Shown: positions 8,779-18,293 of the stretch, piece after piece | Layout of the letters: every line of letters begins with the position of its first letter | Numbering within the stretch: position 1 is the first letter of the stretch | Source of the DNA: Arsenicicoccus piscis | GTDB lineage: Bacteria; Actinomycetota; Actinomycetes; Actinomycetales; Dermatophilaceae | NCBI RefSeq assembly: GCF_022568835.1 | Contig: NZ_JAKZHV010000003.1 | Coordinates: 1 to 64,000 of the forward strand | Direction of reading: 5' to 3' | DNA: 64,000 nucleotides | The notes under the pieces: model-generated | The model's input: the letters and a program-made list of their open reading frames with translations, nothing else | Databases searched by the model: none | What the model was told of the DNA's origin: nothing | Made by a program: the position numbers and the translations under genes

Positions 8779-9492
8779 TCACGCCCAGGGGCCGCGCCAC
8801 ACCGGCCCGTGCCCCGGCAGCAACGTCTCGGCGACCACGGCCGCCAGCACGTCCAGCGACCGGCGCGCGCCCGGGAGGTCGTGGGTGAAGAAGTCGGGGA
8901 TGAGGTGCGGCCCGGTGCGGTCCTCCAACGGGTGGCCGGTGACGACCGCGTCTCCGGTCGCCAGCGCACCACGATCCGGGAACGAGTAGCCCGTGTGCCC
9001 GCTCGTGTGCCCGGGGCTGAGCACCGGCACGGGGCGCCCCGGCAGGTCGAGGGGTGTTGTGTCGTCGAAGGGCACGACGTGCTCCAGGTCGTCCTTCTGC
9101 AGCGCGCCCGCGCGGATGATGCGCACCGCCCACGACGCCACCCGCGGGCGCCAGGCGCGCACGAGCACGTCACGGGGGCTGGCCTGCTGACGCGTCGCCG
9201 CCTTCGCGTTGAGCAGCTCGAGCCGGTGCAGGTACGTCGGCACCCGGTGCTCGCGCCAGAGCCGGTTCACCCCACCGAAGTGATCGATGTGCCCGTGGGT
9301 CAGCAGCACGCCGCGCACGTCGCCGAGCTGGTGACCGATCGACTCGATGGACGCCTGCAGCCGCGGGTAGTCGCCCGGGTAGCCGGAATCCACCAGCGTG
9401 AGGTCACGCCCGTCCCGGACGACGAACCAGCTGGACGCCGTGCCGGCGCCGTGGAAGAGGTCGTCACCCACCTGGGTCAGCAGGGTGCTCAT
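8779..9492 (-). CDS. MBL-fold metallo-hydrolase
   Basis: 237-residue metallo-beta-lactamase-fold hydrolase. The metal site motif is THGHIDHFGG, followed by a later His in SPGHTSGH, an Asp in ATGDAVV and a C-terminal His in LLPGHGPVW. This set is typical of glyoxalase-II-like enzymes with two metal ions, but the substrate cannot be named. It overlaps the carboxylesterase stop by four bases (ATGA), so it is the third gene of a coupled run DUF3817 - esterase - MBL. Confidence 0.87.
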   Translation of the reverse strand: MSTLLTQVGDDLFHGAGTASSWFVVRDGRDLTLVDSGYPGDYPRLQASIESIGHQLGDVRGVLLTHGHIDHFGGVNRLWREHRVPTYLHRLELLNAKAATRQQASPRDVLVRAWRPRVASWAVRIIRAGALQKDDLEHVVPFDDTTPLDLPGRPVPVLSPGHTSGHTGYSFPDRGALATGDAVVTGHPLEDRTGPHLIPDFFTHDLPGARRSLDVLAAVVAETLLPGHGPVWRGPWA

Positions 9493-10982
9493 GCGTGGCT
9501 CCCCGCTTGCTCGAGCGCGACCTCGAGGGCGTAGCCCGGGCCGACCCGGGACGGCGTGGCGTAGGTCTTGGTGGTGTGCTCGGTCTGGTCCCAGCGGGGC
9601 CAGCTCACCGCGCCGGTGCGGACGAACTCGACCCAGTCCGAGTGCATCTCGTCGGCAAGGGCCTGGGGCGGGTCGTCACCGGTGGAGGCGGTGACCCGCT
9701 CGGCGTCGAGACAGTCCCACACGAACGGCAGGTCGACGCAGTGCGGTGCCAGCCCGTCGCCGGGTCGGGCGTACGCGAAGTCGTAGACCCACGTGGCACC
9801 CTCGTCCCGCGCGCCGGCCACGGCCACCACGGGCACCCGGAAGGTGAGCTCGGTAATGAGCTGCCCGAGCCCGTAGCCGGGTGCCTCCGGCAGATCGGCG
9901 AACGACTCCAGCAGCTGCGGCGCGGCCGCGTCGAGGCGCGAATCGGCCAGTGCGGCACCCAGATCCCCCGGCAGCTCGGCGAACATCGCTCCCACCTGGG
10001 TGAACTCGTGCGCCGTGGAGCCGATGAGCAACGGGATCGACTGGCTCGCGGGGTCGCTCAGTGCTGCCGCGAGGTCGGTCTCCGTGGTCAGCACCTCGCC
10101 GTCGAGGTAGGGCACGAACGCGATCAGGTCCAGCCCCGCGGCGACCGTGTCGGTCACGGCCTGGGCGACCGACTGCGGGTGGCGGGCCCGCTCGGCCTCG
10201 ACCGTGTCCTGCAGGTCGAGCAGCTCGTCCTCGCTCAGCGCAGCGAGCCCGGCACGGGTGCACGGCACCCCGGCGAGCTCCGCGACCCGCTGCCCGAGGG
10301 CGCGAGCGTCCGCCTTCGAAGGAGGATCGAGCGCGCCGGACTGGCTTATGGCTCCGTGGAAGAGGCCTCGCGCCATCGGCGACGCGAGGAGGGCGAGCAC
10401 CGAGCCGCCGCCGGCGGACTGACCGGCGATGGTCACCCGCGTGGGGTCACCGCCGAACGCCGCGATCTCGCGCTGCACCCACCGCAGCGCCTCGATCTGG
10501 TCGAGCAGCCCACGGTTGTGCGGCGCGTCCTCGACCCACCCGAACCCGTCGAATCCCAGCCGATACGAAAGGGTTACGGTGACGACACCGTCGCGGTTGA
10601 AGGCGGCCCCTTCGTACCACGGGCTCGCCGGCGACCCGGCCTTGTAGCCACCACCGTGGATCCAGACGAGGACCGGGAGGAGCTCGGTCGGCTCGGCCGG
10701 CTGGGGCGACGGCGTGAACACGTTGACGTTGAGGGTGGACTCACCCGGGATGGACGGCTCGGGGATCGCGGTCACCTCACCGAACGGTCGGCGCTGCGCC
10801 GTCGCCCCGTAGACCGTGGCGTCCCGCACGCCGTCCCACGGTCCGTGCGGCACGGGCGCACCGAACCGCAAGGCACCGACCGGCGCCTCGGCAAACGGGA
10901 TGCCGAGGAAGGCGGCCGACCCGTCTCGCCAGCACCCTTGCACCGCACCGCGACTCGTGCGGACGACCGGCTGCGACGTCAT
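9489..10982 (-). CDS. Carboxylesterase/lipase family protein
   Basis: 497-residue alpha/beta hydrolase of the type-B carboxylesterase family. The oxyanion region is WIHGGGYKAGS, the nucleophile elbow is IAGQSAGGGS, the acid is in GSTAHEFT and the catalytic His in LAPHCVDLPFVWD. The start at 10982 (MTSQPVVRTSRGAVQG) is set by homology to the family N-terminus. It overlaps the DUF3817 stop as TGATG, so upstream in-frame sequence is antisense noise. There is no signal peptide, so the enzyme is probably cytoplasmic. Confidence 0.9.
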   Translation of the reverse strand: MTSQPVVRTSRGAVQGCWRDGSAAFLGIPFAEAPVGALRFGAPVPHGPWDGVRDATVYGATAQRRPFGEVTAIPEPSIPGESTLNVNVFTPSPQPAEPTELLPVLVWIHGGGYKAGSPASPWYEGAAFNRDGVVTVTLSYRLGFDGFGWVEDAPHNRGLLDQIEALRWVQREIAAFGGDPTRVTIAGQSAGGGSVLALLASPMARGLFHGAISQSGALDPPSKADARALGQRVAELAGVPCTRAGLAALSEDELLDLQDTVEAERARHPQSVAQAVTDTVAAGLDLIAFVPYLDGEVLTTETDLAAALSDPASQSIPLLIGSTAHEFTQVGAMFAELPGDLGAALADSRLDAAAPQLLESFADLPEAPGYGLGQLITELTFRVPVVAVAGARDEGATWVYDFAYARPGDGLAPHCVDLPFVWDCLDAERVTASTGDDPPQALADEMHSDWVEFVRTGAVSWPRWDQTEHTTKTYATPSRVGPGYALEVALEQAGSHA

Positions 10983-11458
10983 CAGGAGAACCACTGGGTG
11001 GGCGGGCCGAGGCGCAGCAGCCCGGCGAAGATCAGCGAGACCACGACGACCGCACCGACGGCCGCGAGTGCCGGGCTGCCGAGCGCCCAGGCGACGGCAC
11101 GGTCTACGGGACTGGTGGGGTGAGGGCCGTCGGACTGCAGGAGGCGCCACTCGCCCTCGACCAGCCCGCGGCGCTCGGCGGAGCGCTCGAACGGGACCGT
11201 GGCATACGGCACCACCGCGGAGGCGAGCCCGAGGAGCAGGTCACGCGCGCGCCAGCGATGGTCGACGGCGACGAGCACGGTGACGACGCAGTAGGAGAGG
11301 AACACGAAACCGTGGATGCCGCCGGCGATCCGGGTCGCCCAGTCGGCGCCGAGGGCGTACTTCGCGGCCATGCCGAGGAGCAGCAGGGTCCACGTCACCA
11401 TCTCGGCGCGAGCGAGGGCTCCGTAGAGGCGGGCGGGGCGGGCGGTGAGCGAAGCCAT
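10982..11458 (-). CDS. DUF3817 domain membrane protein
   Basis: 158-residue integral membrane protein. The N-terminal part matches the DUF3817 pattern: a first helix (EMVTWTLLLLGMAAKYALG), then GIHGFVFLSYCVV, a short loop with WRARD, and a third helix. A fourth helix lies near the C-terminus. Function is unknown; these proteins are common in actinobacteria. GGAAGG precedes the ATG. It heads a coupled operon with the esterase and MBL hydrolase. Confidence 0.82.
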   Translation of the reverse strand: MASLTARPARLYGALARAEMVTWTLLLLGMAAKYALGADWATRIAGGIHGFVFLSYCVVTVLVAVDHRWRARDLLLGLASAVVPYATVPFERSAERRGLVEGEWRLLQSDGPHPTSPVDRAVAWALGSPALAAVGAVVVVSLIFAGLLRLGPPTQWFS

Positions 11459-11511
11459 GGTGCCTTCCGGTCGGGTGCGGTCCAGCCATCATCTCTCACC
11501 GGCCTGAGCGG

Positions 11512-12330
11512 CTACGGCCGGGGACCTGACCCCTGCACCATCTCGAGCACCTCGCGGCCGACCTCGGAGACCTCGCCGGTGCCCGTGGTCAGCTGATCCC
11601 AGCCGTGGCCGCCGTCCGGGACCCACCGAAATGCCTTGTGCTGCGTCGGAGCTGCCGCCACCATCGCCTCGAGGCGCTCACGCTGGGAGGAGTCCGGGGC
11701 TCCCAGCACGACCAGCAGGGGCATGGTCAGGGTAGGCGCCGCCGCGGCGGAGGTCGGGGCCTCGAACCACGCCGGCGGCCCCGAGAGGTCGACGACGGCG
11801 TCCGCCCCCACCGCCTTGGCGTAGCCCGCCGCCAGTGCTCCACCCATCGACGCACCCACCAGCGTGACCCGCTTGGCACCAGCCTTGCGGGCCGAGCTGA
11901 CGAGCAGCGCGATCTGGGCTCGCCGGTCGACGGTCGCCTCGGTCGAGCAGGTCGAGTCGCCGAATCCGCACAGCCCGAACAGGTATCCGTGCAACGAGCC
12001 CGCCGGTAGCGCGCTCACGTACGGCCAGAACCCGCAGTAGCTCTGGTCGGACTGGTGCAGGAACACCGCCGCATTCGGTCCGCTGCCCACGACGGCTCCG
12101 GCGAGCGAGATCCCGGGCGCGGTGAGGGTGGTGGTCTTCTCCCCCCACACCTTCGCCCCGAAGCAGACCGCGCTCGTGGCCGTGGGTGCGGGAGACGTCG
12201 TCGTAGAGCTCGTGGTCGGATGGGTGCTCCCGCTCCCGCTCCCCGTTCCGTCTCCGCAGCCGGCAGCGAGCATCGACGCCAGGGCGGCCCCGGCCAGCAG
12301 AGTCGTGCCACGCCTTCGTGAGCGGCTCAT
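11512..12330 (-). CDS. Lipoprotein with dienelactone-hydrolase-like alpha/beta fold
   Basis: 272-residue predicted lipoprotein. The signal peptide MSRSRRRGTTLLAGAALA ends at lipobox LAAGC (Cys25 or close). A Ser/Thr/Gly-rich linker then leads to an alpha/beta hydrolase domain. The nucleophile elbow is LVGASMGGALAAG, the probable acid is Asp in GAPDSSQRE and the His is in DGGHGWDQL. Two Cys pairs (YCGFWPY, GLCGFGDSTCS) suggest disulfides outside the membrane. The Met at 12330 is chosen because it directly begins the signal peptide. The substrate is unknown. Confidence 0.78.
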   Translation of the reverse strand: MSRSRRRGTTLLAGAALASMLAAGCGDGTGSGSGSTHPTTSSTTTSPAPTATSAVCFGAKVWGEKTTTLTAPGISLAGAVVGSGPNAAVFLHQSDQSYCGFWPYVSALPAGSLHGYLFGLCGFGDSTCSTEATVDRRAQIALLVSSARKAGAKRVTLVGASMGGALAAGYAKAVGADAVVDLSGPPAWFEAPTSAAAAPTLTMPLLVVLGAPDSSQRERLEAMVAAAPTQHKAFRWVPDGGHGWDQLTTGTGEVSEVGREVLEMVQGSGPRP

Positions 12331-12388
12331 CGACCCATCGTGACCCGCGCCCGACGCCGGCACAAGGCCGCGGGCCGCGCCCAAGCGT

Positions 12389-14578
12389 TCAGCGCCCGTG
12401 TTGCCGTCGCCGCTGGTAGGCCATCGTGTCCGGCGGTCGGCTGGTGTAGCGCTGCCCCGCAGGGGTCGTCACCTCCAGGAAGGTCGACCCATGGCCGTCC
12501 GGCTCGCGCCGGTGGCTCCAACCCGGCAGCTCCTTGACCAGGTTGCAGGCCTGGCACAGCCCCTGCGCGTTCGCGATCACGGTGGGCCCGCCGTCGGAGT
12601 ACGGCATCGCATGGTCGATCTCGCGGATCACCGCGTCGCACCACGGCATCGCGCACACCCGATCCCGAGCCGTCACCAGAGCTCGCTCCCCGGCGCTGAA
12701 CAACCGACGCCTCGGCTCCCGATCGACCACCGTCCCGGTGAATGGGTCGGCCAACAACCTGCGCACCCGCACCCGTGCCTCGTCCAACCATCGCACGGCC
12801 GAGCCGGGCGCAGCCTCAGCCGGCCGATCGGGTTCCGGGTCAGGTTCCGCGTCGCATCCCGGGTCGGCCGCTGGGACCAGCGGCGCGACGGGTGGTTGGA
12901 CGGCACGCTCGTCCGCACCCACCACCCTCAGCCTCGGTCGGCCAGTCCCATCACCGGTCGCGGCCCCCGGTGCTCCCTGTGCTCCCGGTGCTCCCGGGGC
13001 CGATGAGGCGGCTCGGCTCGATGACGTGTTGGCGGCCAGGGCGGCACGCAGCACGGCGTCCAGGTTCCGCTGGCACGCCTGGTATCCCCTCAGCTCCTCC
13101 GCTGTCGGTCGACGCTCCAGGGGCACCGTCGGCAACACGCTCGATCGCACCCGAAGGGTCAGGAAGCCGTGCTCCTGCACCAGCCTGAACCCCTCCGGCA
13201 CCGGCCTCGGCGCCAGTAGCGCCCGCACCGTCTCGGCCGGCACCGGGCCGTACCCGACCAGCCACCCAGCCCCACAGCCCCCACCCCCGCCCGAGCCGAC
13301 GCGTTCAGCATCGGTCGGCGCCGTGTCGGTCTGCGCGGAACCGGCCTTCGCGGAACCGTCACCCTCGGCGGCAGCGAAGTCCTTGCTGTCGCAGGTCGGG
13401 CACCCGGCCGAGCCTGCGGTCGGGTCGGCGGGGCTGTCGCTCGGGGCGGGCCGGCTTGCTGCAGCGAGGTCGTCGCGGGTCAGGACCAGCTGCACCTCGA
13501 CCGGGATGGGGTCGGCCGCGTCGCGACCGGTCAGCAACGCCACGAACCGGTCCGCCATCAGCTGACCACGGCCACGCTCGTCCCCCTGGGAACGGCGGGT
13601 CGATGCGTAGTCCTCCAACACCTTCCGGCACGCCACCCCGTCCGCAGCCGGCAAGAATCCGGACACCCACGACATCGCATCCGCCGCCGGCCGGAAGCTG
13701 ACCCGACGATCCTTCACTGCGTGTCGGCCTCGGTCCACCACCGCCTGTGGATCGGCTCGGTAGGTCGCCGCGCGGTAGGCGGCGCGCACCTCCTCCACAC
13801 TCATCTGGGACAGCCGCTCCCGCGCCTGCGGTGTGCCGGCGAGCTCGTCGTCCACGAGCAACCGATCATCGGGCTCCAGGCATGCCGTCTCCTGCGCCGC
13901 GACCGTCGCCGCCCATTCGCCCAACGCGCCCTCCCGCAGGGCATCCAGCGTGCCAGGCAGCTCCGCCACCAATGCCTTGGCCAGTCCCAGCAGCCGGGCG
14001 CCCTTCCATGGCGACTCCCGCCGCGCCAGCCCGACCATCGCGCCAACTCCACCGCCCTGCTTGGCCTTGCGCAGCCCAGCCGCGTCCTGCTCAGCGCGGA
14101 CCACCTGGTCCAACCGGACCGCGGCCACCGCCTGGGCGGCAGCCGCCGCGGACTTCAGCACCTCGAGGGACGCGAGCAGCTCCACCAGCTCGGCACTCGA
14201 CCTGCCGCCCCGGACCGCCGCACTGGAACCTTCCGCGCTCGATCCGTCCGCGGTGGGATCGGGCATGGAGGCAGTGGCGGCAGGCGCCGTGGACATGGAC
14301 GGAGATGGCGACGTGGAAGTAGCGGACGAGGCAGGGGACGGCGCGGAGAGCGCGGCCACCGTCAGGGCAGCCAGCCGCTGCGTGAACGCAGCCACGTCGG
14401 CGACCTCCACCGAAGCCGCACGCGCGACGTTGGACGCGTCGGGGGCGATCGCGGCAGCGAAGGCACCGACAGCGGCTGTGTCGTTCGAGACGTCCGTGTC
14501 GCTCTGGGCATCACCCACCAGCGCAAGCCGGATCGCCGCTCGAGCGGTCGCATCCGTCTGGGCTGCAGGTGTTTTCAT
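12389..14578 (-). CDS. HNH endonuclease with DUF222 domain (13E12 repeat type)
   Basis: 729-residue protein of the DUF222-HNH family, present in many copies in actinobacterial genomes (mycobacterial 13E12 repeat proteins). An Ala/Ser-rich N-terminal 130 residues precede the DUF222 core (about 130-400). Low-complexity Ala/Gly/Pro stretches follow. The HNH motif near residue 660 reads CAMPWCDAVIREIDHAMPYS and continues GGPTVIANAQGLCQACN, with a Cys pair on each side for the structural zinc. AAGGA lies directly before the ATG. Its biological role is not established; some members are thought to be mobile or recombination-related. Confidence 0.85.
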   Translation of the reverse strand: MKTPAAQTDATARAAIRLALVGDAQSDTDVSNDTAAVGAFAAAIAPDASNVARAASVEVADVAAFTQRLAALTVAALSAPSPASSATSTSPSPSMSTAPAATASMPDPTADGSSAEGSSAAVRGGRSSAELVELLASLEVLKSAAAAAQAVAAVRLDQVVRAEQDAAGLRKAKQGGGVGAMVGLARRESPWKGARLLGLAKALVAELPGTLDALREGALGEWAATVAAQETACLEPDDRLLVDDELAGTPQARERLSQMSVEEVRAAYRAATYRADPQAVVDRGRHAVKDRRVSFRPAADAMSWVSGFLPAADGVACRKVLEDYASTRRSQGDERGRGQLMADRFVALLTGRDAADPIPVEVQLVLTRDDLAAASRPAPSDSPADPTAGSAGCPTCDSKDFAAAEGDGSAKAGSAQTDTAPTDAERVGSGGGGGCGAGWLVGYGPVPAETVRALLAPRPVPEGFRLVQEHGFLTLRVRSSVLPTVPLERRPTAEELRGYQACQRNLDAVLRAALAANTSSSRAASSAPGAPGAQGAPGAATGDGTGRPRLRVVGADERAVQPPVAPLVPAADPGCDAEPDPEPDRPAEAAPGSAVRWLDEARVRVRRLLADPFTGTVVDREPRRRLFSAGERALVTARDRVCAMPWCDAVIREIDHAMPYSDGGPTVIANAQGLCQACNLVKELPGWSHRREPDGHGSTFLEVTTPAGQRYTSRPPDTMAYQRRRQHGR

Positions 14579-14868
14579 TTCCTTACCCTACTCTTCTCTT
14601 GATTCTCACATCAGGGTCAAATGGGTAAATCACTCTGAGCAACAATGGAATTGACGGGCAAGGCGCTACGTAGTCAGGCCCTTCTCAATGCATGAGGACA
14701 GGCGAGAACGCAACCTCGTGCCTTGATGCGCTCGACCCCAAAACGCTGAACTTCTCTGACTCCTCACTGAATTCGCGCCAACCAGTAGCCGGGGCTTGGC
14801 CGCCCCGGCAATGACAGTCAACGACCGAACCGTCAGCCCATCGATCTCTTCATCTCGTTGCCGCGACT
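14579..14868. other. Intergenic region, nothing coding seen
   Basis: About 290 bases of lower GC than the surroundings between the HNH gene and the IS1380-type element. There is one GC-rich hairpin near 14791-14810 (CCGGGGC / GCCCCGG). No reading frame here has a convincing start, and those extending rightwards run into the IS. It presumably contains the HNH promoter. Confidence 0.5.
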
Positions 14869-15043
14869 CTAGCCCGGATGTTTCATCGGGCGACGGGGTC
14901 GGCGTAGCCGGCGTCGTTGCCGTTCGATGGGGCTGATTCTGGCAGGTGAGTACGCCACTGGCCCGCATGTCGCTGCGGGTGGGCGTCGTCTTCCACGAAC
15001 GATGAGGGCGTGCTGGGGTCGTCGCGGCGGGTGGGGTTGCCGG

Positions 15044-16221
15044 TCAGGGCGGGGACAGCGCCCTCAGGTTGGTCCACGCGGTGGTGAACAGGGACGCCCA
15101 CGGGGCGGTGTTCTTCACGTGCAGTAGCCGCTGTCGTCCGGTGCGCGCCAGGGTTGCGGCATTGGTGAACAAGCGGTGGCGTAGGGCTTTGGGTTCCCAC
15201 CGCCGCGCGGGATGCCCGGCCAGCGCGAGCATGCTCATCCACGCGAGGAGGTCGTTCGCGACCTGCACGAGGAGCAGCCACAGGCGGTTCTGCGCGAAGC
15301 TCTGTAGCGGCAGGTTCGTCAGTCCGGTGTCTTTGGCGATGCGGATGCGGTCTTCGCACCGGGCCCGTCGGCGTTGTACGCCGGCTGCCACACGTCCTCG
15401 GGCACGAGCCGATACAGCTCGGGGGTGGTCGCGGGCAGGGTCCATCCGATCGAGTACGACACTGCGCGCCGGTGTAGGAAGGACAACAGTTCACGGGTGC
15501 CCCCGGCGCCATCGGTCCTGATCAGGACCCTCTTGCCCGGTCGTGAAGGGTTGATGCCGGGGGTGGCGGCCAGCGCTTGCTTGATGACCCTCTCGTGATC
15601 GGTCGCCGTGTTCGACCCGGCGTTCCCGGGCCGCAGCAGCATCGCCAGCGGCTCCCCGGTCCCGTCGGCGCCGTGGTCGAGGAAGGCGCACAACGGGTGG
15701 AACCCGTAGCCACGTTTGAACGTCGCCGCGGCGTGCTCCTTGTCCGAATGGGCCGTCACGAGGGTCGCGTCGAGGTCGATGACCAGCGGCTTGGCCGCTG
15801 ACGCGTCATGGTTCGGGGCGTACCGCCCGGCCAGGTGCCACACGTGCGAGCGTGCCGCTGCTCGAGCCTGGGCGATGGCCTTCTCGACCCGCTCGATGTC
15901 GCCGGCCAGGGCCGCGATGGTGCGACTGATCGTCGCATCCGAGGCCACCGGCCCGAACAGGCTCGGCTCGTCCCGCAACAGCGCTGCGTCGCGGCAGGCG
16001 TCCCCACCCAACGCCAGCGAGACCGCGAGGTCGGTCACCACTTTCGCCGGATCGTGCCTGGCCAGGTTCTTGCGCCACGGCCGCAGGGCGTCGCTCAACG
16101 TCGTGCCCAGGCCCGAGACGCGCACCGTGCGGGTCAGCAGGGCCCCACCCGCGTGCGCCACCGCTGGCACGTCAGCGGCGTCGACTCGGACATGGGGGTA
16201 CAGCCCGCTACGCTTACTCAC
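15044..16221 (-). pseudogene. IS1380 family transposase, frameshifted
   Basis: Starts with GTG (VSKRSGLYPHVRVDAADVPA) and shows the IS1380-type core with the catalytic Asp in VIDLDATLVTAHSDKEHAA and a second in RTDGAGGTREL. The frame is intact to NADGPGAK near 15360, then runs to a stop at 15319. The family C-terminus (RARCEDRIRIAKDTGLTNLP to the stop at 15044) continues in the next frame. One missing base in the GGGCCCGG tract at about 15356-15365 restores a single reading frame of about 390 codons. Either the transposase is inactive or the base is a sequencing error. Confidence 0.85.
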
Positions 16222-16223
16222 CT

Positions 16224-16295
16224 GAGAAGTGCCCTTCGAATCCTGCGGTTATCGACTTCAGCAATCGACATCCTTGCAGGTCAAGGGCACTTCTC
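16224..16295. repeat. Inverted repeat upstream of the IS1380 transposase
   Basis: Perfect 13-base arms GAGAAGTGCCCTT (16224-16236) and AAGGGCACTTCTC (16283-16295), separated by 46 bases, inside the right end of the IS. The inner arm ends 2 bases before the transposase GTG. In RNA read from an outside promoter the hairpin would cover the ribosome-binding region, a known way for ISs to limit transposase synthesis from read-through transcripts. The function is inferred. Confidence 0.7.
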
Positions 16296-16473
16296 GCGTT
16301 CAGTGGTCACTCACCCCATGAAATCTCCGGGCTAGCCGTCACCTCTGACAGACCCCCCACCCCCATTCGCCGCAGAGGTGGAAGCAACGTCCATCCACCA
16401 CTCCAGCGACGCGGGTCCGCGCAGAGGTCGACAGGCGCGCCCTGGTCGAGATCCGCCCACTGCGCCGAACATG

Positions 16474-16515
16474 CAGATGCCGGACACGACACGCCGTCCC
16501 GGCGTCCGACATCTG
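16474..16515. repeat. Dispersed palindromic element, copy A
   Basis: Arms CAGATGCCGGAC (16474-16485) and GTCCGACATCTG (16504-16515) pair at 11 of 12 positions around an 18-base loop that begins ACGACACGCCG. A near-identical unit with the same loop start lies at 45288-45329, and both are followed by a similar GCCRTCYCGRTG-like tail. It abuts the truncated nitrilase gene. Confidence 0.8.
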
Positions 16516-16523
16516 CCGTCCCG

Positions 16524-17192
16524 ATGCACGACCGACCGATCAGCGAAGAGGCGCTGGCCGGCGCCTCGACGCCGGACGGGCCTGCGCTGGCGGAGCTGCG
16601 CCGGGTGAGCCAGGAGCACGACGTGGTGGTCGTCGTCGGGTTCGCCGAAAGTGCCGACCACACGGTCTACAACAGCGCGGTGGTGATCGACCGCGGAGCG
16701 ACCGCCGGCACCTACCGCAAGGTGAACCTGTGGGGCGAGGAGCCCCGATGGTTCACGGCGTCCTCGGCCGGGCCGCTCGTGGTGCCCACCTCGGCGGGCA
16801 CGCTCGGCGTCATGGTCTGCTACGACCTGGAGTTCCCGGAGTGGGTCCGCCAGGCCCGCCAGCTCGGTGTCGAGCTGGTCTGCGCTCCGGTGAACTGGCC
16901 TGCGCTGCAACGCCCCTCGAGCGAGCGACCGCTGGAGATCATCAAGGCTCAGGCCAGCGCCGGCTGCTACCGCGTGCCGATCGCGATCGCCGACCGGGTC
17001 GGCGTGGAGCGGGGCGTGGACTGGATCGGCGGGTCGACCATCATCGGCGCCGACGGCTACCTGCTGACGCCGCTCCAGCTCGGCGCCGAGGGCATCGTGG
17101 CGGCGGACGTCACCCTCGACGGCGCCACCTCGATCGGGCCGCACAACGACGCCCTGGCCGACCGGCGCCCCGAGCTCTACGGGGAGCGGTGA
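16524..17192 (+). pseudogene. Nitrilase-superfamily amidohydrolase, N-terminally truncated
   Basis: Carbon-nitrogen hydrolase fragment of 222 residues. The catalytic Lys is in GTYRKVNLW and the catalytic Cys in GVMVCYDLEFPEW, but the first 50-60 residues of the family, which carry the catalytic Glu, are missing. Upstream DNA is a palindromic repeat and then an IS end, with no trace of the missing part. No Shine-Dalgarno precedes the ATG. It probably lost its 5' end in a rearrangement and should be inactive as an amidase. The rest of the frame is open to the family's normal end. Confidence 0.75.
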
Positions 17193-17261
17193 CCCCTGCT
17201 ACCTAGGCGGATCTGAGTAGGGGCGCCCTGTCGGCGCTCCGGGGCGCGGAGGAGACTCGTC

Positions 17262-18293
17262 TTGGGGAGCCCACCGTCCACCCCAGAGAGCCGGTCCGTC
17301 ATGCCCACCACGTCCTCGGTCGACGCCCTGATCGCCGCCGGCCTGGTCGACCCGGCCCGCCGCGCCGAGGCCCTCGACATCCTCCGCACCACCGCCGCAC
17401 CCGACACCACAACACCCGCCACCGCACGAGCCGCCACCAGCGTGGCGACCGAGATCGCCGGCTACGTCGGCGGCATCCTCGTGATCGCCGCAGCAGCGGT
17501 GTTCATCGGCACCGAGTGGAGCTCGATGGCGGCGCTCACCCGGGTCCTGGCCCTCGTGCTGAGCGGGCTGCTGCTCGTCGGCGCGGGCCTCGCAGCGACC
17601 CGGCTCGGGGTCGCCGGCTCGATCCGCGACGCGGGGCAGGACATCCGTCGCTACCTCGCGAGCGTGCTGCTCGTCGGAGGCGCAGCAGTCCTCGGCGGCG
17701 CCGTCGGGGTGTGGGCCGCGGAGCTCACCTCCTGGGACGACATCTGGGCGTCCCGCCTCGCACTGATCACCATCACCGTGCTCGCCGGCTTGTCCTACGT
17801 CGTGGTCCCGTCTGCGGTGGCGCAGCTCGTCACCGCCTGGAGTCTCGGACAGGCGCTCGCCGTGATCACGTTCGGCACCGGCGACCTCGAGCACAGCGCC
17901 CTGCTCTTCGCCGCGCTCCTGCTCGTGACCGCCGTCGCGTGGGGGTTGCTGACCGAGGCCGGCGCCTTCCGCGAGCGCCAGCTGGGGCGATTCATCTCCG
18001 GCGTGCTCGCCGTCGTGGGCGCCCAGTTCCTCTCATTCGAGTCGGGTGACCGGTGGTGGGCCTATCTGGCCCTCGCCGTCATCGGCACCCTCTGCTTCGC
18101 GCTCTACGTCCGTCGCGGCGCCTGGCCGCACCTGGCCGTCGGCGTCGTCGCCCTCACCATGGCCGTCACCGAGGCCGCTCTCGACCTGAGCGACGGCTCG
18201 GTCGGCGCTGCCGGTGCGCTGCTGATCGCCGGCACCGTCCTGCTCAGTGCCAGCGTGCTCGGGATGCGGCTGCGCTGCAGGGCCGCAAGCTAG
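17262..18293 (+). CDS. DUF2157-like integral membrane protein
   Basis: 343-residue membrane protein. A cytoplasmic N-terminal segment (SSVDALIAAGLVDPARRAEAL) resembles the start of DUF2157 proteins and is followed by about ten hydrophobic segments. There is no enzymatic motif. The start is ambiguous: a TTG at 17262 has a strong GGAGGAG 7 bases upstream, while an ATG at 17301 has only a weak GAGAG. The TTG is used here on the strength of the ribosome site. Its stop overlaps the stop of the convergent ABM gene. Function unknown. Confidence 0.75.
   Translation: MGSPPSTPESRSVMPTTSSVDALIAAGLVDPARRAEALDILRTTAAPDTTTPATARAATSVATEIAGYVGGILVIAAAAVFIGTEWSSMAALTRVLALVLSGLLLVGAGLAATRLGVAGSIRDAGQDIRRYLASVLLVGGAAVLGGAVGVWAAELTSWDDIWASRLALITITVLAGLSYVVVPSAVAQLVTAWSLGQALAVITFGTGDLEHSALLFAALLLVTAVAWGLLTEAGAFRERQLGRFISGVLAVVGAQFLSFESGDRWWAYLALAVIGTLCFALYVRRGAWPHLAVGVVALTMAVTEAALDLSDGSVGAAGALLIAGTVLLSASVLGMRLRCRAAS

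Larger units (their letters stand above)
14873..16331 (-). mobile_element. IS1380-family-like insertion sequence
   Basis: Element of about 1.46 kb bounded by imperfect inverted repeats: left CCCGGATGTTTCATCGGG (14873-14890) and right CCCCATGAAATCTCCGGG (16314-16331). They match at 15 of 18 positions when one is inverted. Both ends are flanked by CTAG (14869-14872 and 16332-16335). CTAG is self-complementary, so it may be a 4-base target duplication or part of the repeat. It encodes one DDE transposase on the minus strand, now frameshifted. Confidence 0.8.

Noticed and set aside
14666..14968. 100-codon minus-strand frame across the left end of the IS1380-type element
   Set aside because: It crosses the IS boundary, has no ribosome site and its composition is unlike the genes around it.
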